From Bacteroidetes bacterium HGW-Bacteroidetes-16 (GTDB lineage: Bacteria; Bacteroidota; Bacteroidia; Bacteroidales; F082), in assembly GCA_002840975.1 (NCBI GenBank), contig PHDN01000005.1:62001-126000 (forward strand): a stretch of DNA of 64,000 bases, written 5' to 3'. A model generated the notes under the pieces. The model was not told the origin of the DNA. It worked only from the letters and a program-made list of their open reading frames with translations, and searched no databases. A program made the translations under genes and the position numbers. Below, one piece after another: positions 53,448 through 62,000 of the stretch (the stretch's first letter is position 1; the number at the start of each line of letters is the position of its first letter).

Positions 53448-54665
53448 ATGACCGAAGGGGTAGTGGTAACCGGGATGGGTATTGTTTCATGCATTGGATT
53501 TAATGTGGATGAAACGCTCCATTCGTTGATGATTGGGAAAACAGGAATTGGGAAAATCTCCATTCTCGATAGCATTCACCGGGACGAATTTGTGCTGGGT
53601 GAAATTAAACTCACCCAAAAGGAATTGATGGAAAAACTGGGAGTGGACCTCAATTTACCCTGGACCCGTACGGCACTTCTGGGCGTATGGGCTGCCCGTC
53701 AGGCCTACCAGTCAGCCGGATTATCTACAAATTCGGGTAAGCGCATCGGCCTGGTTTCAGCCTCCACTGTGGGTGGAATGGACCGCAGTGAACTGTATTA
53801 CAAGGATTTCCTTACGGATGCCATTCGTAAAAACCACATCGACACCCACCATGCCGGTAACAGTACTGAAATGATTGCCGACGACCTCAACATTCACGAT
53901 TATTTAACCACCATCAGCACGGCCTGTTCTTCCTCGTTGAACAGCATCATGTTTGGAGCCCGCTTGCTCAGACACAACCTGTTGGATGCGGTAATTGTTG
54001 GAGGCACCGATGCATTGAGCCGGTTTACACTGAATGGCTTTAATACCCTGATGATCCTGGATCATGAACATTGCCGACCCTTTGATGCCACCCGCCGCGG
54101 ACTCAACCTGGGGGAAGGGGCAGGATATCTGGTACTGGAACGTACATCGGATGCCCTCGCCGGAAAAAAACAGGTGATCGCCCAGGTTGCCGGGTATGCC
54201 AATGCCAACGATGCTTTTCACCAAACGGCCTCTTCGGATAATGGTGAGGGTCCGTTTTTAGCCATGCAACGGGCGGTCGCAAAAGCAGGAATAACCGCTC
54301 AGGACATCGATTACATCAATGTTCACGGTACCGGAACCGACAACAACGACCTCACCGAAGGTGTGGCCATGAAACGTCTTTTTGGCGACCAGGTTCCTCC
54401 TTTTAGTTCAACCAAAGCCTTCACCGGACATACATTGGGAGCTACAGGTGTGATTGAGTCCATTATCTCCATACTTTCAATGAACAACGACAAAGTCTTT
54501 CCGAACATCAATTTTAAGGAAGTGATTGAAGAAATCAATCTTGTGCCCGTGAGCCAGCTTACCGACCTGCACATCAACCACGTGTTAACCAATAGCTTTG
54601 GTTTTGGCGGAAACGATTCCTCTGTGGTTTTTTCAAAAGTTCCGTCTAATATCTCCGGGTTATGA
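53448..54665 (+). CDS. beta-ketoacyl-ACP synthase II-type, intact
   Basis: A 405-residue FabF-type ketosynthase. Cys160 (STACSSSLNS), His293 (NVHGTGTDNND) and His328 (FTGHTLGATG) are all present. It ends by overlapping the following ketosynthase-like gene by 4 bases (ATGA), the classic arrangement of a ketosynthase with its chain-length factor. It is probably the chain-extending subunit of the polyene synthase. Confidence 0.92.
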   Translation: MTEGVVVTGMGIVSCIGFNVDETLHSLMIGKTGIGKISILDSIHRDEFVLGEIKLTQKELMEKLGVDLNLPWTRTALLGVWAARQAYQSAGLSTNSGKRIGLVSASTVGGMDRSELYYKDFLTDAIRKNHIDTHHAGNSTEMIADDLNIHDYLTTISTACSSSLNSIMFGARLLRHNLLDAVIVGGTDALSRFTLNGFNTLMILDHEHCRPFDATRRGLNLGEGAGYLVLERTSDALAGKKQVIAQVAGYANANDAFHQTASSDNGEGPFLAMQRAVAKAGITAQDIDYINVHGTGTDNNDLTEGVAMKRLFGDQVPPFSSTKAFTGHTLGATGVIESIISILSMNNDKVFPNINFKEVIEEINLVPVSQLTDLHINHVLTNSFGFGGNDSSVVFSKVPSNISGL

Positions 54666-55744
54666 TGTTAGCTCCCACCTATATCGACGGAAGTGGCGCA
54701 GTTGTTCCACAACCCACTGTGAATCAGGATAAGTTCCTTGAGGAGATTTTGGAATACAACGAACGGTTTTTGCAAGTGGTTTCTCCGGTTTACAAAGATT
54801 ATATCGATGTAAAGCTGTTGCGACGGATGAGCAAAATTGTGAAAATGAGTATTGTTAGTGCCCAGGTAGCCATGCAGCAAGCAGGTGTTGATCAGGTGGA
54901 TGCCATCATGACGGGAACAGGAATGGGTTGCCAGATAGACACCGAGAAATTCCTCAATGCCATGATTGAGAATGGAGAAACTTTACTCACTCCCACCTCA
55001 TTTATTCAGTCGACCCACAACACCATGGGGGGACAAATTGCACTCATGCTGGGCAATAAAAACCACAACCTGACCTATGTACACCGTACTTTTTCGTTCG
55101 AAAGTGCCCTGCTTGATGCCATGATGATGATTGCGGAGAAAGAAGCACAAAAGGTCCTGGTGGGCGGTATCGACGAAATTACGGATGAAAGTTGGCTCAT
55201 TAAAACACAAATCGATTATTACAAAAAACACGCCTGTAAAAATTCAGCAGTGTACACCGACCTGCAACCCGGGGCTCTTTCGGGAGAAGGAAGCGCCTTT
55301 TTTGTTTTGTCGGCCGACCGTTCTGAAAAAACCTATGCGCAACTCAAAGGAGTGAGCACCCTTTACAAACCACGATCAAATAAGGAGTTAGAGGATTTCA
55401 TAAAGCGTTTTCTTATGACCAATGAACTCGGATTATCAGATATTGATTTGGTCATCATGGGGAATAATGGTGATCCCGTTTTTGATCGCATTTATGAAGA
55501 TCTGGCAACCGGCCTGTTTAAAACCATCCCAACCGGACGTTTCAAACACCTGTGTGGCGAATACGACACCGCCAGCAGTTTTGCTTTGTGGATTGCCTCA
55601 GGCATCCTGCGTCATCAGTATGTTCCTTCAACCATCTCTCAACATCCATTTGACCGGAAAACACCAAAAAAAATCCTGATTTACAACCATTTCAGAAATA
55701 TAAACCACAGTCTCATACTCGTTACTACTCCGGATGCTAGTTAA
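54662..55744 (+). CDS. ketosynthase-like chain-length-factor-type protein
   Basis: A 360-residue protein with a ketosynthase fold but a changed active site. The nucleophile position reads HRTFSFESALLDAM, where Ser145 seems to replace Cys, and the His regions read VIMGNNGDPVFD and LCGEYDTASSFA, lacking both catalytic His. It retains GTGMGCQIDTEKF, MGGQIALMLGN and ALSGEGSAFFVL. The 4-base overlap with the intact ketosynthase suggests an obligate heterodimer as in KS/CLF systems. It overlaps the next gene by 11 bases. Confidence 0.82.
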   Translation: MMLAPTYIDGSGAVVPQPTVNQDKFLEEILEYNERFLQVVSPVYKDYIDVKLLRRMSKIVKMSIVSAQVAMQQAGVDQVDAIMTGTGMGCQIDTEKFLNAMIENGETLLTPTSFIQSTHNTMGGQIALMLGNKNHNLTYVHRTFSFESALLDAMMMIAEKEAQKVLVGGIDEITDESWLIKTQIDYYKKHACKNSAVYTDLQPGALSGEGSAFFVLSADRSEKTYAQLKGVSTLYKPRSNKELEDFIKRFLMTNELGLSDIDLVIMGNNGDPVFDRIYEDLATGLFKTIPTGRFKHLCGEYDTASSFALWIASGILRHQYVPSTISQHPFDRKTPKKILIYNHFRNINHSLILVTTPDAS

Positions 55745-56108
55745 AAATTTCTATAACATTCTTTCGTTCAACGCTTCAGATCAGCACCTGGAAGCCACGC
55801 TCTTATTCAATCCTGATCATGAGGTGTATCTTGGTCATTTCCCAGGTCAACCGGTGGTTCCGGGAGTTATTCAGCTACAAATTGTAAAGGAATTATTGGA
55901 ACAACATCTGAAGCGACAATTACAACTCGTCAGCATGTTGCAAGCCAAGTTTTTGATGATCATCGTCCCGGAGGGGCAGGTGGTGTTGATCAGCATCTCC
56001 TACAAACAAACTGATGAAAGCTCGTTTCAGGTGGATGCTTCGATCAGTACTTATCAACAAACGGCAACCAAACTGAAAGCAATTTATCGTCTGAGTGAAT
56101 CATTGTAA
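55734..56108 (+). CDS. FabZ-like dehydratase with Gln in place of the catalytic Glu
   Basis: A 124-residue hotdog protein. His35 in LGHFPGQPVVPGV is the expected catalytic His; fourteen residues later, where FabZ has Glu, this protein has Gln49 (IQLQIVKEL). Alone it should be impaired. The other dehydratase of the locus (42146) has the Glu but no His, so the pair may form one composite active site. It overlaps the preceding gene by 11 bases and closes the ketosynthase operon. Confidence 0.83.
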   Translation: MLVKNFYNILSFNASDQHLEATLLFNPDHEVYLGHFPGQPVVPGVIQLQIVKELLEQHLKRQLQLVSMLQAKFLMIIVPEGQVVLISISYKQTDESSFQVDASISTYQQTATKLKAIYRLSESL

Positions 56109-56219
56109 GATTTGCCGCCTCATCACAGTAAGTATTGAGCAGGTTATCGCCGGAAGTGACAATTAGCCGGCTCAGGTTCTGGCTGTAAAAACGGAGGTTG
56201 TCTGATAAATTAACCAATA

Positions 56220-57827
56220 ATGACTAAATTTGCAACAATCGAATCCGTTGCTGCCATGACACAAGACACATTTTATTACACGCCACGTTCTTATCAAACC
56301 ATTAAGCGTTGGGAAAACGTATCATCTGAAGAATGGCAAAATCATTTGTGGCAAGACAGGAACACCATTCGGGATGTGGAAACCTTATCAGAAATCATCA
56401 AGCTTACTGAATATCAAAAAAGTGAAATTCAGGGCACCATTGATACATTAAGAACCGAGGGCAAAGAGTCGATGCGCATTACACCCTATTATGCCATGCT
56501 GATGCAGGAAGATGTTTTTCATCCAAAAATGTTGGATGGGGAAAAAGCTTCACGCCGCTTAGATCCAATATTCTGGCAAAGTGTACCCACCCCGGCCCAC
56601 CTGTTGTTTCCCTCAGCCGGAAAAGAAGAGTCGATGGAGGAAGGCAGTAGAAGTTATGGAGCTGTTTATCAAAGATATCCAAACAGGGTAGCCTTTTTCA
56701 TTTCCGAAAATTCAGCCTGTGCTACTTTTTGCACCCATTGTCAGCGGACTAAATCACTCGACTCATCCAGTTTCATTGGTGAGTTAGACATTCAAAAAGG
56801 ATTGTTCTATATCGCCCACAACGTGAATATTGACGAGGTTTTGGTTACAGGTGGCGATGCATTGAGAATAGGTAAAAAACGATTGGGGTATATCCTCGGG
56901 GAACTCAGCCGCATTCCTCATGTGCGTAGTATCCGCATTGCAACCCGTGTACCGGTAGTAATGCCCATGGGTGTTACCGAGGAGCTTCTTACGGTCATCG
57001 ATCAATCGGTTAACAAATACAATCATGGCCCTGAAAAAATGGTGTATTTCATGACCCACATCAACCATTATCAGGAAATTACAGAAGATATGCATGCAGC
57101 CATCCAACGCATCAGGAGCCATGGTTATTCGGTAAGAAACCAGACAGTACTACTGAAGCATGTTAATGCCTATTACAAAACATTGGCCACTACTTTCAGA
57201 CGCATGTTTTGGGCCGGTGTGGAGCCCTATTACCTGTTACAATGCCACAAAGAAAAAGGACTGATGCATTTTATCACGCCCATCCAGATCGGCAAAATCT
57301 TTATCAAGCATTTGCAAGGTTGGATATCGGGCATCTACAAACCCATGTTCGCGGCTAATGTAGAAGGCGGAGGAGGAAAAGTACTGCTGATGCCATCGGG
57401 TCACGATACCGTGCATTCAGGGCTGACGATTGAAGACAATATCTATGACGGATCGGCAAAGGTAATGACATGGGATGGACGTGTTATATACGATTACGAA
57501 GCCCTGGGCAGGGCCTCACGCAAGGAATATGCGAATGCAGTTAAAATCATGGATCAATTTATTGGTAGAAAAGATTGCTTTCTTCCCTGTTTGAATATCT
57601 TCGATAAAAGAGGTGAATACATCGAAACTACCAACCGGGGGTGGAGCCTGATTCCAATGCTCAGTAATATCAGTAAAGCAAAGCTGCTCGAATACGAGGT
57701 ACAGGAAGATGAAACACCCATTACCAATCCCGCCCTGATTGAAGAGAAACTGAACACGCTGTTTTACGATTCAGAATACGTACCGGGCACAACAACATCC
57801 AGGCCATTTACCGATAAATCAGAATAA
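56220..57827 (+). CDS. KamA-family radical SAM amino acid 2,3-aminomutase (glutamate-type features)
   Basis: A 535-residue radical SAM enzyme using PLP. The [4Fe-4S] Cys are Cys167, Cys171 and Cys174 (CATFCTHC), then VTGGDAL binds SAM, and Lys387 in VEGGGGKV is the PLP lysine. In lysine 2,3-aminomutase two Asp (293 and 330, as I recall) bind the substrate amine. The aligned residues here, with identical 37-residue spacing, are His343 (QCHKEKG) and Asn380 (AANVEGGGGK), so lysine is unlikely. Glutamate 2,3-aminomutase is reported to have Lys and Asn there. The N-terminus is about 50 residues longer than in KamA. It lies 111 bases after the polyene operon and may or may not belong to it. Confidence 0.8.
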   Translation: MTKFATIESVAAMTQDTFYYTPRSYQTIKRWENVSSEEWQNHLWQDRNTIRDVETLSEIIKLTEYQKSEIQGTIDTLRTEGKESMRITPYYAMLMQEDVFHPKMLDGEKASRRLDPIFWQSVPTPAHLLFPSAGKEESMEEGSRSYGAVYQRYPNRVAFFISENSACATFCTHCQRTKSLDSSSFIGELDIQKGLFYIAHNVNIDEVLVTGGDALRIGKKRLGYILGELSRIPHVRSIRIATRVPVVMPMGVTEELLTVIDQSVNKYNHGPEKMVYFMTHINHYQEITEDMHAAIQRIRSHGYSVRNQTVLLKHVNAYYKTLATTFRRMFWAGVEPYYLLQCHKEKGLMHFITPIQIGKIFIKHLQGWISGIYKPMFAANVEGGGGKVLLMPSGHDTVHSGLTIEDNIYDGSAKVMTWDGRVIYDYEALGRASRKEYANAVKIMDQFIGRKDCFLPCLNIFDKRGEYIETTNRGWSLIPMLSNISKAKLLEYEVQEDETPITNPALIEEKLNTLFYDSEYVPGTTTSRPFTDKSE

Positions 57828-57851
57828 ACCCTTAAGAATCAGACAAAACCC

Positions 57852-58292
57852 ATGACTGATGTAACAACCCATGAAAACCCCCAAAATAATCCCCGGCGCG
57901 ATTTTGCTCCCGAATGGATTTTTAGTGCGAGCCGCAGCAGCGGGCCGGGTGGACAGAACGTGAACAAGGTGAGCTCCAAAATGGAATTGCGATTTCACAT
58001 CATGGATTCATCATTGTTATCGGAAAGTGAAAAGGAAATGTTGACCGAAAAACTCGCCAACAAAATCAACAACGAAGGATTTCTTGTGCTTACGTGTCAG
58101 ACTTCCCGTTCGCAATTGGCTAACAAAGAAGAGGTGATTGAGAAATTTTACGCCCTCCTAACCAAAGCACTAAAGCCGCGTAAGAAACGCGTGCCCACAA
58201 AGCCTGGCAAAGGCAGCATCGAACGAAAACTGAAAGACAAAAAGAGGGTTGCAGAAAAAAAGCAGTGGCGTAAAAAACCGGATGAGGAATAA
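57852..58292 (+). CDS. arfB: peptidyl-tRNA hydrolase ArfB, ribosome rescue factor
   Basis: A 146-residue class I release factor-like protein with the catalytic Gly33-Gly34-Gln35 (SGPGGQNVNKVSSK) and a strongly basic C-terminal tail (KPRKKRVPTKPGKG and so on) that enters the mRNA channel. It lacks the codon-recognition domain of RF1/RF2, so it rescues stalled ribosomes. It follows the aminomutase by 24 bases and is probably read through from it or has a cryptic promoter. Confidence 0.92.
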   Translation: MTDVTTHENPQNNPRRDFAPEWIFSASRSSGPGGQNVNKVSSKMELRFHIMDSSLLSESEKEMLTEKLANKINNEGFLVLTCQTSRSQLANKEEVIEKFYALLTKALKPRKKRVPTKPGKGSIERKLKDKKRVAEKKQWRKKPDEE

Positions 58293-58330
58293 ATCATGTA
58301 AGAAATCAAAACGTGCAGGCAGACATTATA

Positions 58331-58360
58331 AAAAGCCGACTTCTTTCGAAGCCGGCTTTT
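58331..58360. terminator. bidirectional terminator between arfB and the tRNA genes
   Basis: AAAAGCCGACTTC and GAAGCCGGCTTTT pair with one mismatch around a short loop, with A- and T-runs at both ends. It serves arfB on the plus strand and the tRNA transcript on the minus strand. Confidence 0.8.
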
Positions 58361-58362
58361 CG

Positions 58363-58447
58363 TACTCGAGGCGGGACTTGAACCCGCACGACCGCAATGG
58401 TCATTGGATTTTAAGTCCAACGTGTCTACCAATTCCACCACTCGAGC
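58363..58447 (-). tRNA. tRNA-Leu (anticodon TAA)
   Basis: An 85-nucleotide tRNA on the minus strand. The acceptor GCTCGAG pairs with CTCGAGT, the anticodon stem TTGGA/TCCAA encloses the loop CTTAAAA (anticodon TAA), the long variable arm is typical of tRNA-Leu, and the T-arm is GCGGG TTCAAGT CCCGC. CCA is not encoded. Confidence 0.95.
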
Positions 58448-58459
58448 CTATGTCAAAGA

Positions 58460-58508
58460 AAAATCCCGTGATTAATCCCGAAAGCTATCGGGACGTATCC
58501 GGGATTTT
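58460..58508. repeat. nested palindrome between the two tRNA genes
   Basis: AAAATCCCG pairs with CGGGATTTT, and an inner TCCCG / CGGGA hairpin occupies the loop. It separates tRNA-Gly from tRNA-Leu in their shared transcript and may be a processing signal or a short dispersed repeat. Confidence 0.6.
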
Positions 58509-58582
<74 letters not shown>

Positions 58583-58684
58583 GTTTCCATCAAAGTTACC
58601 AACCCGTGGCATCAAATTTGGAGGTGCAAATGTAAAACAATTTTTATAAAACCTACAAATAAAATACAGTTTTTTTCCTTCCGG

Positions 58685-61306
58685 TTATTTTTGGGCATTT
58701 CCCAACAACTTTTTTATCTCATTCAACTTCATTAAGGCTTCCACAGGTGTCAACACATCAATATTGGTGTTCAGGATGTCGGCTTTTATCTGTAACAGCA
58801 ACGGATCGTCCAGTTGAATAAAACTCAATTGCATGTGATCAGGGTTGCTGGTCTTTTTTATAGCCTGGTTTAATGCTTCACTGCTGTGGTTTTTTTCCAG
58901 AATGGTCAGCATCTGCCTTGCCCGTTCCAACACCTTTCGTGGCATACCGGCCATTTCGGCCACATGGATACCAAAACTATGTTCGCTTCCTCCTTTTTTG
59001 AGTTTGCGCAGAAAAATAACCTGGTTGCCGATTTCTTTCACTGTTACATGATAGTTCTTAATCCGTGCCATGGTAGTGGTCATCTCATTCAATTCATGAT
59101 AATGGGTGGCGAAAAGTACCTTTGCCCGGTATGCAGGGTGATTATGCAGGTATTCAGCGATGCTCCAGGCGATGGAGATGCCATCATAGGTACTTGTTCC
59201 TCTTCCAATTTCGTCAAGCAAAATCAGGCTCCGACTCGAAATATTGTTCAGGATGCTGGCGGTTTCGTTCATCTCTACCATAAAAGTAGATTCGCCTGAT
59301 GAGATATTATCCGAAGCACCCACCCGGGTGAATAACTTATCTACAATACCCAATTTTGCAGAATCGGCAGGCACAAAACATCCCATCTGTGCTAACAATA
59401 CGATTAAGGCCGTCTGGCGCAACAGAGCCGACTTACCCGACATGTTAGGTCCGGTAATCATGATGATTTGCTGTTTGGCATGATCCAGAAATAGATCGTT
59501 GGCAATATAACTTTCTCCGGGAGGCAGGTTTTTTTCAATCACGGGATGACGCCCCCCTTTGATATCAATGGCCAAATCTTCATTGAGATCGGGCCGCGAA
59601 TAGTTGTTATCAACTGAGATGCGTGCAAACGAATCCAGACAATCCAGTCCTGCAATCAGATTGGCATCGAGCTGTACCGGATCCACAAAACCAGATGTAA
59701 AATGCACCAACGCCTCAAAATATTTCTGTTCCAGCACTTCCATTTTTTCTTCGGCACCAAGAATCTTTTGTTCATATTCCTTTAACTCTTCAGTAATATA
59801 CCGCTCACCGCTGGTCAGGGTCTGCTTGCGAAGCCATTCTGGTGGCACCTTGTCTTTATGGGTATTGGTTACCTCCAGGTAATATCCGAACACGTTGTTA
59901 AAACCAATTTTTAACGATGAAATTCCGGTTCGCTCAGTTTCCTGTTTCACCAGGTTTTTTAGATAATCTTTGCCACTGAAGGCCAGGTTTCTTAACTCAT
60001 CGAGTTCAGGTGAAACGCCAGAGGCAATAACATTCCCCTTCGAAAGTACAGCGGGTGGTTCTTCAGTTAGTTGTGAGGACAATTTTTCGATTAATATCTG
60101 ACAGGGGTTGAGCTGATCAGCGATAGGGCTTAACGACTCATTACCAGTATTTTTACATAATTTTCGCAACCTTTCAACAGCCTGGAGCGCACGCTTTAGC
60201 TGAATTAATTCACGTGGGTTCACACGACCTGTTGCCACTTTGGAGATTAATCGTTCCAGATCACCTGTCTGTGCAATTTCGCCATGTAGTTGCTTTTCGA
60301 AATCAAGGTTCTTCAATAAAAATTCTACGACGTTTAACCGGTCGTTGATTGCCTTGAGGTCTTTTAACGGAAGTGTAATCCATCGGCGCATCATCCTGGC
60401 TCCCATAGGCGAAGCCGTGTGATCAATAACATCGAGTAAGGTAATAGCGCCCGGACTTAAGGGTGCTATAAGTTCCAGGTTTCGGACAGTAAATTTATCA
60501 AGCCACACGTAACGGCCTTCGTCGATGCGGCTTAACTTACTAATGTGATCAATTTTATCGTGATGCGTTTCAAGAAGGTAATGAATACATGCCCCGGCCG
60601 CTACAACTCCTTTGTCCAACGACTCTACCCCGAAGCCTTTTAGAGAGGTTGTATGAAAATGTTTAAGTAACACCGTCTGAGCAAAATCATCACTAAACAC
60701 CCAATCATCGAAATAAGCCTGACAATAGCCATTGCCAAAATGCTGTTGAAACTGATCGCGAAACTGTCGTTGGATCACCACTTCGCTTGGGGCAAAACCC
60801 TGGAGTAATTTATCTACGTATTCAATACTGCCTTCAGCTAAAAAAAATTCACCAGTACTGATATCTACAAAGCTTACGCCCAAATTGCCCGTGGTGAGGT
60901 GCACCGCTGCCAGAAAATTATTTTCTTTTTGTTCCAGTACATTGTCGTTAAGTGTAACGCCAGGAGTTACCAACTCGGTAACACCCCTTTTGACGATGGT
61001 TTTGGTCAGCTTGGGGTCCTCAAGCTGATCGCAGATGGCGACCCGATGCCCGGCCCTCACCAGTTTTGGCAAATAGGTGTCGAGAGAATGATATGGAAAT
61101 CCGGCCAATTCGACAAAGGAAGCAGCACCATTGCGCCGCTTAGTGAGTACAATTCCCAAAATAGCCGATGTTCGGATGGCATCTGCACCAAATGTTTCAT
61201 AAAAATCGCCCACCCTGAATAGAAGCAACGCGTCAGGATACTTTGCCTTGATCTGGTAAAATTGCTTCATCAACGGTGTCTCAACATATTTTGTTTCTGT
61301 GCTCAA
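58685..61306 (-). CDS. mutS: DNA mismatch repair protein MutS
   Basis: A mismatch-recognition ATPase of 873 residues if started at the TTG at 61306 (MSTETKYVETPLMKQFYQ). The mismatch-binding LLFRVGDFYETFG near residue 28 follows closely, as usual. Walker A TGPNMSGKSALLRQ, Walker B DEIGRGTSTYDG and ATHYHELNEM are intact. A longer frame to 61462 exists, but its extra 52 residues are hydrophobic junk, precede a perfect promoter (61323-61354) and overlap the divergent methyltransferase. An ATG at 61270 is the other option. No mutL is nearby. Confidence 0.93.
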   Translation of the reverse strand: MSTETKYVETPLMKQFYQIKAKYPDALLLFRVGDFYETFGADAIRTSAILGIVLTKRRNGAASFVELAGFPYHSLDTYLPKLVRAGHRVAICDQLEDPKLTKTIVKRGVTELVTPGVTLNDNVLEQKENNFLAAVHLTTGNLGVSFVDISTGEFFLAEGSIEYVDKLLQGFAPSEVVIQRQFRDQFQQHFGNGYCQAYFDDWVFSDDFAQTVLLKHFHTTSLKGFGVESLDKGVVAAGACIHYLLETHHDKIDHISKLSRIDEGRYVWLDKFTVRNLELIAPLSPGAITLLDVIDHTASPMGARMMRRWITLPLKDLKAINDRLNVVEFLLKNLDFEKQLHGEIAQTGDLERLISKVATGRVNPRELIQLKRALQAVERLRKLCKNTGNESLSPIADQLNPCQILIEKLSSQLTEEPPAVLSKGNVIASGVSPELDELRNLAFSGKDYLKNLVKQETERTGISSLKIGFNNVFGYYLEVTNTHKDKVPPEWLRKQTLTSGERYITEELKEYEQKILGAEEKMEVLEQKYFEALVHFTSGFVDPVQLDANLIAGLDCLDSFARISVDNNYSRPDLNEDLAIDIKGGRHPVIEKNLPPGESYIANDLFLDHAKQQIIMITGPNMSGKSALLRQTALIVLLAQMGCFVPADSAKLGIVDKLFTRVGASDNISSGESTFMVEMNETASILNNISSRSLILLDEIGRGTSTYDGISIAWSIAEYLHNHPAYRAKVLFATHYHELNEMTTTMARIKNYHVTVKEIGNQVIFLRKLKKGGSEHSFGIHVAEMAGMPRKVLERARQMLTILEKNHSSEALNQAIKKTSNPDHMQLSFIQLDDPLLLQIKADILNTNIDVLTPVEALMKLNEIKKLLGNAQK

Positions 61307-61322
61307 CTTATTTTTTTTATAA

Positions 61323-61354
61323 CAAAGATAACATTTGAAGCTGATTGTTATCAA
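61323..61354 (-). promoter_or_regulatory. Bacteroidetes-type promoter of mutS
   Basis: On the minus strand TTG (61354-61352), a 21-base spacer and an exact TATCTTTG (61330-61323) match the consensus. It places the transcript start about 10 bases before the TTG start codon at 61306 and rules out the longer frame. Confidence 0.65.
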
Positions 61355-61363
61355 TAACCACCG

Positions 61364-61371
61364 TATTTTTG
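61364..61371 (+). promoter_or_regulatory. -7 element of the RNA methyltransferase gene
   Basis: TATTTTTG matches TAnnTTTG exactly, 18 bases before the ATG at 61390. It lies back to back with the mutS promoter; the two -33 regions would overlap. Confidence 0.4.
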
Positions 61372-61389
61372 CCACAAGATGCCTAGAAA

Positions 61390-61917
61390 ATGAGAAAATT
61401 AAAAAATGAAGAATTGAACAGGATTTCCCTGAATGAGTATAAAAATGCAAAAAAGAATCCATTGGTAGTTGTGCTCGACAATATCAGGAGCCAAAGCAAT
61501 ATTGGATCTGTATTTCGTACATCCGATGCGTTTGCAGTAAAACAGATCGTACTCTGTGGAATTACGGCAAACCCACCACAGCGCGAAATTCACAAAACTG
61601 CGCTTGGAGCCACCGATTCGGTCGATTGGGAATACAAATCCACAACAATAGAAGCGGTAACCAACCTCAGGGATCGCGGATATAAAATAATTTCTATCGA
61701 ACAGACAGAACATGCTATCCCGTTGCCCCTGTTTGAAATTGAAAAAAATAAAAAATACGCCCTCGTGTTCGGAAACGAAATTAACGGTGTGGAAGACGCT
61801 GTTATTCAGCAATCTGACTTTTGCATAGAAATTCCCCAATGGGGCACAAAGCATTCATTGAACATTAGTGTAAGCGTTGGAATTGTACTTTGGGACATCT
61901 TATTAAAATTGAAATAG
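61390..61917 (+). CDS. SpoU/TrmH-family RNA 2'-O-methyltransferase
   Basis: A 175-residue SPOUT-fold methyltransferase. Motif 1 (LDNIRSQSNIGSVFRTSDAF, with the catalytic Arg), motif 2 (ALVFGNEINGVED) and motif 3 (IEIPQWGTKHSLNISVSVGI) are all clear. The short form lacks an N-terminal RNA-binding extension, so the target (tRNA Gm18 or another site) cannot be assigned. It is divergent from mutS. Confidence 0.9.
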   Translation: MRKLKNEELNRISLNEYKNAKKNPLVVVLDNIRSQSNIGSVFRTSDAFAVKQIVLCGITANPPQREIHKTALGATDSVDWEYKSTTIEAVTNLRDRGYKIISIEQTEHAIPLPLFEIEKNKKYALVFGNEINGVEDAVIQQSDFCIEIPQWGTKHSLNISVSVGIVLWDILLKLK

Positions 61918-61992
61918 TTACCCATTATTGAAACAATTAATATTTTTGAGCGTAAAATCAAACATTATGCATATTTTCGTTTAATATTTTAT

Positions 61993-62000
61993 TACTTTTG
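61993..62000 (+). promoter_or_regulatory. possible -7 element of the OmpA-family gene
   Basis: TACTTTTG matches TAnnTTTG exactly about 105 bases before the ATG at 62106; a second exact TACTTTTG lies at 62065-62072. Neither has a clear -33 partner, so which is used is open. Confidence 0.35.

Noticed and set aside
52922-53575. 217-residue open frame on the minus strand across the ACP gene
   Set aside because: It is the antisense of three well-supported genes (half-ketosynthase, ACP, ketosynthase).
33732-56108. Calling this a complete flexirubin cluster
   Set aside because: Ketoreductase, ammonia lyase, glycosyl- and acyltransferases are not seen in the window.
56220-57827. Annotation as lysine 2,3-aminomutase
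   Set aside because: Both lysine-binding Asp positions are changed (His343, Asn380), so only the family name is supported.
61307-61462. N-terminal extension of mutS
   Set aside because: It lies upstream of a good promoter, overlaps the divergent methyltransferase and has no MutS-like sequence.
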